Program-made: the position numbers and the translations under genes
Notes under the pieces: model-generated
Database searches by the model: none
What the model was told of the DNA's origin: nothing
Seen by the model: only the letters and a program-made list of their open reading frames with translations
Assembly (NCBI GenBank): GCA_900769325.1
Contig: CAAGGF010000046.1
Coordinates: 1-8,295, forward strand
Direction of reading: 5' to 3'
From: Spirochaetia bacterium
GTDB taxonomy: Bacteria > Spirochaetota > Spirochaetia > Treponematales > Treponemataceae
DNA: 8,295 nt
Part shown: positions 1 through 5,216 of the stretch, in pieces
How positions within the stretch are numbered: position 1 is the stretch's first letter
Layout of the letters: every line of letters starts with the position of its first letter

Positions 1-72
1 AAAAAATACATTCCTCCGTACGACAGCATTTGGCGTATTACAAATGCAAATTTATTCAGAAAAAAAACTTAA
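1..72 (+). CDS. Possible 3' end of an unidentified upstream gene (partial)
   Basis: Reading frame 1 is open from the window edge to a TAA at 70-72 and gives 23 residues, including the stretch PPYDSIWRITNANLF. The base composition here is more balanced than in the homopolymer-rich DNA that follows, which is what the end of a coding region would look like. There is no start in the window and I do not recognise the family. An open frame this short can arise by chance, so this is a weak call. Confidence 0.3.
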   Translation, partial: KKYIPPYDSIWRITNANLFRKKT

Positions 73-88
73 TTTTTTGAGGTCTATT

Positions 89-112
89 ATGGACAAAATC
101 GCTTACGAATGA
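89..112 (+). other. Seven-codon ORF with a canonical ribosome binding site
   Basis: ATG at 89-91 is preceded by GAGG at 79-82 with a 6-base spacer, the same arrangement as before the araC and ABC ATPase genes in this window. The reading frame, MDKIAYE, stops at TGA 110-112. Past the stop, the frame stays open, lysine-rich, to a TGA at about 209. It could be a leader peptide, the start of a gene broken by mutation, or chance. No family can be recognised from seven residues. Confidence 0.25.
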
Positions 113-167
113 CATAAAATAGTGAAGGTTTTTAAAGAAAAAACCTTGAAGAAAGTAGGAAAAGGGG

Positions 168-262
168 GCGGAGAGAATTATTGTTTTTTTTGCATTTCAA
201 GAAATCTGTGAAAGAAGCAAGAGACTTTTACAGGTTTTTTGAAGAAGAGTTTTTCTCTCCGC
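168..262 (+). repeat. Perfect 10-bp inverted repeat enclosing a hairpin
   Basis: GCGGAGAGAA at 168-177 is the exact reverse complement of TTCTCTCCGC at 253-262. In RNA the stem could gain up to three G-U pairs outward (165-167 with 263-265). The 75-base interior carries the hairpin at 205-234, so the two can nest. A T run follows at 271-276. These are among the few G+C-rich bases in this intergenic region, which makes the pairing more notable. Whether it is transcribed is not shown. Confidence 0.4.
205..240 (+). terminator. Terminator-like hairpin in the left intergenic region
   Basis: CTGTGAAAG (206-214) pairs with CTTTTACAG (225-233) through nine positions, one of them a G-U pair, around a 10-base loop. 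A further U-G pair (205 with 234) is possible. Six T residues follow at 235-240, the layout of a rho-independent terminator on the plus strand. The stem has few G-C pairs, so strength is uncertain. It could end the transcript of a gene lying to the left of the window. Confidence 0.4.
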
Positions 263-438
263 TTTGAAACTTTTTTAAATTCGGGAAGTTGTCATTTACT
301 TTTTTATATGCTTGAATCTTATCGCGAGATTTTTATTCTTGCAATGCAGAATTTGAAGAAATAACCAAAGTTCAGAAAAAAGAACCTAAGTTATTTTTTT
401 TGAAAAAAACAGAGGAAATATTTTAAATTTTAAATAAA

Positions 439-462
439 ATAATTGAACAATTATTCAACTGT
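439..462 (+). promoter_or_regulatory. Upstream SmtB/CzrA-type operator
   Basis: The core TGAACA-AT-TATTCA (444-457) matches the 12-2-12 operator core known for SmtB, CzrA and related ArsR-family repressors. The dyad is centred between 450 and 451, and 9 of 12 positions per arm are symmetric. Its last base overlaps the first base of the -35 box at 462. Repressor bound here would sit against the -35 region of the promoter for the downstream repressor and pump genes. Confidence 0.8.
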
Positions 463-489
463 TGACAAAGTTAAAATTCTTTTTATAAT
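462..489 (+). promoter_or_regulatory. Sigma-70 promoter of the arsR-zntA operon
   Basis: A perfect -35 box TTGACA (462-467) is separated by 16 bases from a perfect -10 box TATAAT (484-489). The predicted transcript start is near 496-497, which leaves a leader of about 90 bases before the repressor gene. The promoter lies between two operators, so metal-free repressor should block polymerase. A lone half site TGTTCA also occurs in the leader at 546-551. Confidence 0.85.
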
Positions 490-498
490 ATCAATAGA

Positions 499-522
499 AT
501 AATTGAATAACTGTTCAATAAT
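499..522 (+). promoter_or_regulatory. Downstream SmtB/CzrA-type operator
   Basis: The core TGAATA-AC-TGTTCA (504-517) is, on the reverse strand, TGAACA-GT-TATTCA, again the SmtB-type operator core. It is centred between 510 and 511, just downstream of the predicted transcript start, exactly 60 bp from the centre of the upstream operator and in the opposite orientation. Nine of 12 positions per arm are symmetric. Repressor here would block promoter escape or initiation. Confidence 0.8.
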
Positions 523-587
523 AATTATGCTGCAACGGACTCTTTTGTTCAGTACAATATATAAAAAATATTTTTAAGGGGTGAAAA

Positions 588-938
588 TTGTTCGGGATAA
601 AATCAAAAGAAAAAAAAGAAGATTTGATATCTCATGTAAGGAATAAAATTCCAGACGAAGAAACGATTTGTGCTCTTGCAGAACTTTTTAAAGTATTCGG
701 TGATGCAACCCGCGCAAAAATAATCAGCTGCCTTGAGATAAAAGATTTGTATGTCAGCGAAATTTGCGAAATTCTTGGGATGAGTCTTTCGGCGGTTTCT
801 CACCAGCTTAGAGTTCTTCGCAATGCAAAACTTGTAAAAGGCACAAAAGAAGGTAAGGAAGTAAAATATTCGCTTGATGACAATCATGTGGCAATGATAA
901 TGGAATGCGGATTAACTCACATTTACGAAGAAGATTAA
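588..938 (+). CDS. ArsR/SmtB-family zinc-responsive transcriptional repressor
   Basis: This 116-residue protein is a typical-length winged-helix repressor of the ArsR/SmtB family. The DNA-reading helix is around residues 66-78 (SLSAVSHQLRVLR), followed by the wing at about 83-96. The C-terminal helix has D98-x-H100 and H111-x-x-E114 with ten residues between the two histidines, which is the alpha5 zinc-site pattern of SmtB and CzrA. The cysteine pair of the CadC-type alpha3N site is absent (the motif reads DLYVSEI, 53-59). Zinc, perhaps cobalt, is therefore the likely inducer; this is inferred from family knowledge. I chose the TTG start at 588 because AAGGGG (576-581) lies 6 bases upstream; the GTG at 581 is in another frame. 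It is 12 bases from the pump gene and has matching operators upstream, so it probably represses its own operon. Confidence 0.92.
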   Translation: MFGIKSKEKKEDLISHVRNKIPDEETICALAELFKVFGDATRAKIISCLEIKDLYVSEICEILGMSLSAVSHQLRVLRNAKLVKGTKEGKEVKYSLDDNHVAMIMECGLTHIYEED

Positions 939-950
939 AATGGAGATATT

Positions 951-3116
951 ATGGAAAAAACTTATAAAATTCAGGTTGACTGTGCAAATTGTGCAAATTT
1001 AATGGAAGATGCAGCTAAAAAAGTTAAAGGCGTAAAATTTGCTTCAATAAATTTTATGCTTCAAAAACTTACGGTTCAGTTTGAATCTGGGGGCGACTGT
1101 GAAAAAGTGATGAAAAGCGTGCTGAAGGCATGCAAAAAAGTCGAACCAGATTGCGAAATTTTCATTCCTGAAGACGAAGAAGAATCCGAAGAAAATAGAA
1201 TTTCGACGCTCGTTCGGATTTTATGTTCTGCATCGATTTTTATTTTGATTCAGTTTATTCCGTTTGAATCTTTAAATCAGAAAATGCCTTTTTCAATTCC
1301 GCTTAAATTTATTTTTTATGTTTTTTGCTATCTTTTAATCGGTTTTGATGTTCTTTTTGGGGCTGTAAAAGGAATTTTAAAGCTTCGCGGACTCGATGAA
1401 AATTTTTTAATGGCATTTGCGACTATCGGGGCATTCGTTCTTGAGTTTTATAAAGCGGGCTGGAATGTTTTTCAGATTGAAGATTGCAACGAAGCGATTG
1501 CCGTAATGCTTTTTTATCAGATTGGAGAATTTTTCCAGGGATATGCAGTTTCAAAGAGCCGTAAAAATATTACAGAATTAATGGACATTCGGCCTGACTA
1601 TGCAAATATTGAAGAATCCGGCAGTTTGAAAAAAGTGAACCCATTTGATGTAAAAATCGGTGAAGTGATTGTCGTTCAGCCTGGTGAAAAAATTCCTCTT
1701 GACGGCATTGTGCTCGAAGGAAATTCTTCACTTGATATGAAAGCGCTTACCGGTGAAAGCCTTCCAAAAAATGTTTTTCCAGGCGATGAAATTATCAGCG
1801 GAAGCATAAATTTGACGGGAATTTTAAAAATCCGTGTTTCAAAAGAATTTGGCGAGTCTACAGTTTCTAAAATTCTTTCGCTTATGGAAAATGCTTCATC
1901 AAAAAAATCAAAATCAGAAAAATTTATTTCAAAATTTGCAAAAGTTTATACGCCTGCTGTCGTTTTGAGTGCAGTTCTGCTTGCTGTAATTCCGCCTGTT
2001 TTCAGAATTTTATTTCTTTCGTCGTCTGCACAATGGAATGTTTGGTTTTACAGGGCGTTGACTTTTCTTGTAATCAGTTGCCCGTGTGCTTTGGTAATCA
2101 GCATTCCGCTTTCGTTTTTTGCAGGTTTAGGCGGAGCCGGAAAAGAAGGAATTTTAATAAAAGGTTCAAATTATCTGGAAGCACTTTCAAAGACAAAAAT
2201 CGTTGTTTTCGATAAAACCGGAACTTTAACGAAAGGTGTTTTTGAAGTTACGGGAATTCACCACAATCTTATAGAAGAAGAAAAACTTCTGGAATTTGCC
2301 GCCCTTGCTGAATGTGCTTCAAGTCATCCAATCAGCAAAAGTCTTGTTTCAGCGTACGGAAAAGAAATCGACAGGACAAGAATTTCGGATGTTGAAGAGA
2401 TAAGCGGTGAAGGAGTTTGTGCAGTTGTCGACGGTAAAAAAATTCTTGCCGGAAATTCAAAACTGATGAAACGCCATTCAATTAATTATTCGGAATGTCA
2501 TAAAACAGGAACTATAATTCATATTGCAATTGACGGAGAATATTCTGGGCACATTGTAATTTCTGATGTTGAAAAAGACGAAGCTAAATACGCTGTAGAG
2601 GAATTAAAAAATGTCGGGGTAAAGAGAATTGTAATGCTTACGGGAGATTCCAAAAAAGTTGCAGAAAGCGTTGCGGGAAATCTTGTAATCGACGAATATT
2701 TTTTTGAACTTCTGCCGCAGGAAAAAGTTTTGAAAGTAGAAGAACTTTTGTCGTCGAAAAATAAAGACGAAATTCTTGCGTTTGCCGGAGACGGAATAAA
2801 CGATGCACCTGTTCTCGCCAGAAGCGATATCGGAATTGCGATGGGGGCGTGCGGTTCTGATGCTGCAATTGAAGCAAGCAATGTTGTTTTGATGGACGAT
2901 AATCCTTTAAAAATTGCAAAAGCGATAAAAATTGCAAAAAAATGTATGAATATCGTGCGTGAAAATATAATTTTTGCACTTTCCGTCAAATTCATCTGTC
3001 TTGTGCTCGGTGCGCTCGGTTTTGCAAATATGTGGGCCGCTGTTTTTGCAGATGTCGGCGTTATGCTGATTGCAATTTTGAATGCGATAAGGGCTCTCAG
3101 GGTAAAATTTCGATGA
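951..3116 (+). CDS. zntA: Zn2+/Cd2+/Pb2+-exporting P1B-type ATPase (ZntA/CadA)
   Basis: This 721-residue inner-membrane pump uses ATP to export zinc and related divalent metals, and its length is normal for the family. The N-terminal metal-binding domain carries C11-x-x-C14 (DCANCAN), followed by C50, C61, C68 and an acidic linker (74-81). Next come the transmembrane entry helices, the TGES actuator loop (267-270), the C377-P-C379 metal site in the membrane, the phosphorylated D421 in DKTGT, the H459-P460 nucleotide-domain motif, TGD (564-566) and GDGIND (613-618). D701 with G703 in the last helix matches the P1B-2 (Zn/Cd/Pb) subgroup rather than the copper pumps. GGAG at 942-945 supports the ATG. 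It is cotranscribed with the repressor 12 bases upstream. The zntA name is chosen over cadA because that repressor has a zinc-type site. Substrate range is inferred. Confidence 0.95.
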   Translation: MEKTYKIQVDCANCANLMEDAAKKVKGVKFASINFMLQKLTVQFESGGDCEKVMKSVLKACKKVEPDCEIFIPEDEEESEENRISTLVRILCSASIFILIQFIPFESLNQKMPFSIPLKFIFYVFCYLLIGFDVLFGAVKGILKLRGLDENFLMAFATIGAFVLEFYKAGWNVFQIEDCNEAIAVMLFYQIGEFFQGYAVSKSRKNITELMDIRPDYANIEESGSLKKVNPFDVKIGEVIVVQPGEKIPLDGIVLEGNSSLDMKALTGESLPKNVFPGDEIISGSINLTGILKIRVSKEFGESTVSKILSLMENASSKKSKSEKFISKFAKVYTPAVVLSAVLLAVIPPVFRILFLSSSAQWNVWFYRALTFLVISCPCALVISIPLSFFAGLGGAGKEGILIKGSNYLEALSKTKIVVFDKTGTLTKGVFEVTGIHHNLIEEEKLLEFAALAECASSHPISKSLVSAYGKEIDRTRISDVEEISGEGVCAVVDGKKILAGNSKLMKRHSINYSECHKTGTIIHIAIDGEYSGHIVISDVEKDEAKYAVEELKNVGVKRIVMLTGDSKKVAESVAGNLVIDEYFFELLPQEKVLKVEELLSSKNKDEILAFAGDGINDAPVLARSDIGIAMGACGSDAAIEASNVVLMDDNPLKIAKAIKIAKKCMNIVRENIIFALSVKFICLVLGALGFANMWAAVFADVGVMLIAILNAIRALRVKFR

Positions 3117-3137
3117 TTGTAATTGACAATTTTTTTT
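3115..3137 (+). terminator. Weak hairpin with T run right after zntA
   Basis: ATTGT (3116-3120) can pair with ACAAT (3126-3130) around a 5-base loop, followed by a T run to 3137. The stem is short and A-T rich, so it would be a weak terminator at best. It overlaps the predicted -35 box of the araC promoter, so part of the apparent dyad may be there for other reasons. Confidence 0.25.
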
Positions 3138-3151
3138 GCGGTCATTAATAT
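3123..3151 (+). promoter_or_regulatory. Predicted promoter of the araC-family gene
   Basis: A perfect -35 box TTGACA (3123-3128) is followed, after a 17-base spacer, by TAATAT (3146-3151), a 4-of-6 match to the -10 consensus. The transcript would start near 3158, about 63 bases before the regulator's ATG. It lies just after the zntA stop and before a strong terminator hairpin, so its output would have to read through that hairpin. Confidence 0.5.
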
Positions 3152-3167
3152 TTTGCACATAAACGGC

Positions 3168-3198
3168 AAAGATGTCAGATTTTCTGGCATCTTTTTTT
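3168..3198 (+). terminator. Rho-independent terminator between zntA and araC
   Basis: AAAGATGTCAGA (3168-3179) and TCTGGCATCTTT (3183-3194) form a 12-bp stem with one G-U pair and a 3-base loop. The T run 3192-3198 follows at once. This is the clearest intrinsic terminator in the window. It should end the arsR-zntA transcript. Because the predicted araC promoter lies upstream of it, it may also act as an attenuator in the araC leader. Confidence 0.75.
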
Positions 3199-3220
3199 AT
3201 TTTAAATCTTGAGGATTGAA

Positions 3221-4057
3221 ATGAAAGACGAGGCACTTCACATTCATACTTTGCAGTCGGATATTGTTTTAAAAACGGATAAATTCTATCAGCGGATAAT
3301 TTGCGACAAAGGAATTTCGCACTTTTACAGTTTCAATATTTCAAAAGACAAGGACGAAAAAATTTCTTTTGTGCCGGACGGATGTTCAAATCTGATTTTT
3401 GAATATACGCCTTCGGATGTGAAATCTTATTTTATCGGGAATACGGATGTTCTCACGGAATTTTCGTTTAAAAAAGAAAGCGAATATTTTGGAATTCGTT
3501 TTGAACCCGGGGAAAATCCGTTTATGTTCAGTCAGGAAGTGAAAGATTTGGTGTCGCAGAAAATTCCGCTTGAAGAATTCAGCATTTTAAGAAATCTCAC
3601 GGAAAAAATGAGTGAGCAAAAAACTTTTACGACAAGAATGTGTACTTTTATGGAAGAATACAACGAATTTTTGAAAAAAAATAATCAGGGGAACAGACAG
3701 CTTTTTCTTCAGCTCGTAAAATTAATCGTAAGAAAAGACGGAATCATCAAAATCAGCGAACTTGAAAAACTTTCAGGTTATTCAAACCGCTACATAAATC
3801 TTCTTTTTGAAAATAATCTGGGGTTGAGTGCAAAACAATTCTGCCTGATTGTAAAAATGCATTCGGTTCTGCATTCTTTAAATTACGGAAAGGCTGAAGC
3901 ACTGGCTGATTTTTCAAATAAATACGCTTTTTATGACCAAAGTCATTTTGTTCATGCTTTTAAAATTTTTACGGGAATGACGCCTTCAAAATATATTGAA
4001 GTTGTAAAAGAAAATGAATACAGCTCAAAAGTATTAAATTTTGGAAAAGATTTTTAA
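3221..4057 (+). CDS. AraC-family transcriptional regulator with DUF6597-like N-terminal domain
   Basis: This 278-residue protein ends in an AraC-type pair of helix-turn-helix motifs: the first near 178-198 (ISELEKLSGYSNRYINLLF), and the second in the segment ending at the family motif GMTPSKY (252-258). The N-terminal half has PDGCSNLIFEY from residue 52 and GIRFEPG (91-97), as in the DUF6597 domain often joined to AraC DNA-binding domains; its ligand is unknown. I chose ATG 3221 because GAGG (3211-3214) lies 6 bases upstream; an upstream TTG at 3209 would place the ribosome site inside the gene. The terminator before it argues for separate control from zntA. It lies next to, and in the same direction as, an amino acid ABC operon whose promoter has a poor -35 box, so it may activate that operon. 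That role is inferred from position only. Confidence 0.88.
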   Translation: MKDEALHIHTLQSDIVLKTDKFYQRIICDKGISHFYSFNISKDKDEKISFVPDGCSNLIFEYTPSDVKSYFIGNTDVLTEFSFKKESEYFGIRFEPGENPFMFSQEVKDLVSQKIPLEEFSILRNLTEKMSEQKTFTTRMCTFMEEYNEFLKKNNQGNRQLFLQLVKLIVRKDGIIKISELEKLSGYSNRYINLLFENNLGLSAKQFCLIVKMHSVLHSLNYGKAEALADFSNKYAFYDQSHFVHAFKIFTGMTPSKYIEVVKENEYSSKVLNFGKDF

Positions 4058-4109
4058 TTCAAATTTTGGAAAGCCTTAAAATAAAAGAATTTTATACTGC
4101 AATTTTTTA

Positions 4110-4142
4110 CAATAGATTTTTTTTTGATTTTTATAATATCAA
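4110..4142 (+). promoter_or_regulatory. Predicted promoter of the amino acid ABC operon
   Basis: TATAAT (4132-4137) sits in the block TTTTTATAATATCAA (4128-4142), which is identical to 480-494 around the -10 of the arsR-zntA promoter. That match supports it as a real -10 region. No good -35 box lies 16-18 bases upstream; the nearest, TTTACA at 4106-4111, is 20 bases away. Such promoters often depend on an activator. TTTGAT (4123-4128) and ATCAAA (4138-4143) also form a dyad over the -10. Confidence 0.5.
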
Positions 4143-4224
4143 AGCGTGTTTAGGGAATCTTTGGAAATTGTAATTTTCAGAGGAACTTTAATATTTTTGT
4201 ATTTTATAAAAATTGAGGTGTGCT

Positions 4225-5133
4225 ATGAAAAAGATTGAAAAAATGTTGGCTTTTTTTTGCTTTATGATTTTTTCTGCTGCTGTAATTTCCTGCAGCAAAA
4301 AACAGGAAAAGCCTTATGAATATTCGGGAAAGCCTGAATATGCGGAATTTGCAACTGCTGTAAAAGGTAAACTTAGAGTCGGAATAGAATGTGCTTATGC
4401 TCCGTTCAACTGGACTCAGCCTACAAAAGTTGTTCCGAATCATCCTGAATATGAAGCCGCTCCTATATTCGGTTCTCCTGATTTCTGTTTCGGTTATGAT
4501 GTAATTTTTTCGCAGATGCTCGCTGACGAAATGGGACTTGAACTTGAAATTCACAAAAACGACTGGGCTTCAATTTGGCTTGGTTTGAAAGCAGGTGATT
4601 ACGACCTTGTAGAATCTGGAAGCATTTATTCAGAAGAAAGGGATAAATTCCTTGATTACATTTATCCGTATTACAACCGATTTAATGTCATTGTTGTAAA
4701 AAAAGACAGTCCTTACGCTTCTTACACAAAACTTGAACAGTTTGCAGGTCTTAAATTTACTACTCAGATTAACACAAACTGGCCGGCTTATATAAATCAA
4801 GTTCCGTCGCCTGTAATTCTTCCGTATCCTGACACTTGTACTGAAGTAATTATGAAAGTTGCGATGGGCGATGTTGATTGCGGCGTTATGGATTGGCCTA
4901 CTGCGTATTCTGGAGTTTTAAGTAATCCGAATGTTGTAATCGCAAAACTTGAACCTGGACACGATTTTGTAACTCCTGAAGGCGCTTCCGATGTTTGTAC
5001 TCCATCTGTTATTGAAGGAAACGAAGTCGCAGTTACCGCTCTCAAAAAAGCGATGGAAGCAATCGGCTGGAATCAGGAAGCGATGGACAAATATATGAAA
5101 ATTGCGATTGAAACTCAGCCTTTGAGCAATTAG
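4225..5133 (+). CDS. Amino acid ABC transporter substrate-binding lipoprotein (SBP family 3)
   Basis: This 302-residue protein captures a solute outside the cytoplasmic membrane for the permease and ATPase encoded next. A hydrophobic signal peptide ends in the lipobox VISC, with C23 as the predicted lipid-bearing residue. The mature part has family-3 landmarks: RVGIECAYAPFNW (51-63), GYDV (90-93), EERDKF with R139, and D223 in a VDCGVMDW segment. Residues 64-89 form an insert before GYDV that is longer than in HisJ- or GlnH-type proteins. The usual GTT ligand motif of the second lobe is not obvious; the aligned stretch reads TTQINTNWP. Beyond C23 there are cysteines at 56, 88, 205, 219 and 258. 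GAGGTG (4215-4220) supports ATG 4225; an in-frame TTG at 4213 overlaps that site. The substrate is probably a polar amino acid but cannot be named. Confidence 0.9.
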   Translation: MKKIEKMLAFFCFMIFSAAVISCSKKQEKPYEYSGKPEYAEFATAVKGKLRVGIECAYAPFNWTQPTKVVPNHPEYEAAPIFGSPDFCFGYDVIFSQMLADEMGLELEIHKNDWASIWLGLKAGDYDLVESGSIYSEERDKFLDYIYPYYNRFNVIVVKKDSPYASYTKLEQFAGLKFTTQINTNWPAYINQVPSPVILPYPDTCTEVIMKVAMGDVDCGVMDWPTAYSGVLSNPNVVIAKLEPGHDFVTPEGASDVCTPSVIEGNEVAVTALKKAMEAIGWNQEAMDKYMKIAIETQPLSN

Positions 5134-5145
5134 TTTTTGTTTTTC

Positions 5146-5182
5146 GGGTACTTCAGAATTTTTACTTTTCTGGAGTGCCTTT
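5146..5182 (+). terminator. Intercistronic hairpin after the binding-protein gene
   Basis: GGTACTTCAGAA (5147-5158) pairs with TTCTGGAGTGCC (5168-5179) over 12 positions, two of them G-U, around a 9-base loop. Only three T residues follow, so it is a poor terminator. Stems in this position in ABC operons commonly protect the upstream message or partly stop transcription, which gives more binding protein than membrane parts. That role is inferred here. Confidence 0.6.
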
Positions 5183-5216
5183 AGAATTCCGGTATTTGTT
5201 TTAGAAAGGACTGTTT

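Larger units (their letters stand above)
113..438. other. Non-coding intergenic stretch with inverted repeats
   Basis: I see no convincing gene on either strand. The stretch is rich in A and T runs. It holds a 9-bp hairpin at 125-147 (AAGGTTTTT with AAAAACCTT), a long-range 10-bp inverted repeat at 168-177 and 253-262, and a terminator-like hairpin at 205-240. From about 300 to 438 I see only short, weak dyads, for example GTTC and GAAC ahead of a T run near 370-400. It may contain the 3' untranslated region of an upstream transcript or a small RNA, but no known RNA family was recognised. Confidence 0.5.

Noticed and set aside
9..17. Minus-strand GGAGG followed by ATG at the left edge, as a divergent gene start
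   Set aside because: The ribosome-site-like bases are only one base from the ATG, too close to work, and the frame leaves the window after a few codons.
581..587. GTG at 581 as the repressor start
   Set aside because: It is out of frame with the repressor and overlaps the ribosome site serving TTG 588.
2519..3190. Long minus-strand open frame of 223 codons inside zntA
   Set aside because: It lies antisense to the conserved C-terminal part of the pump, whose motifs are all intact, and its translation shows no recognisable domain. It is a shadow of the real gene.
3209..3220. TTG at 3209 as the start of the araC-family gene
   Set aside because: It would place the GAGG ribosome site inside the coding region; ATG 3221 has that site at proper spacing.
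4213..4224. TTG at 4213 as the start of the binding-protein gene
   Set aside because: It overlaps the GAGGTG ribosome site for ATG 4225, and the added residues would extend the signal peptide in an untypical way.
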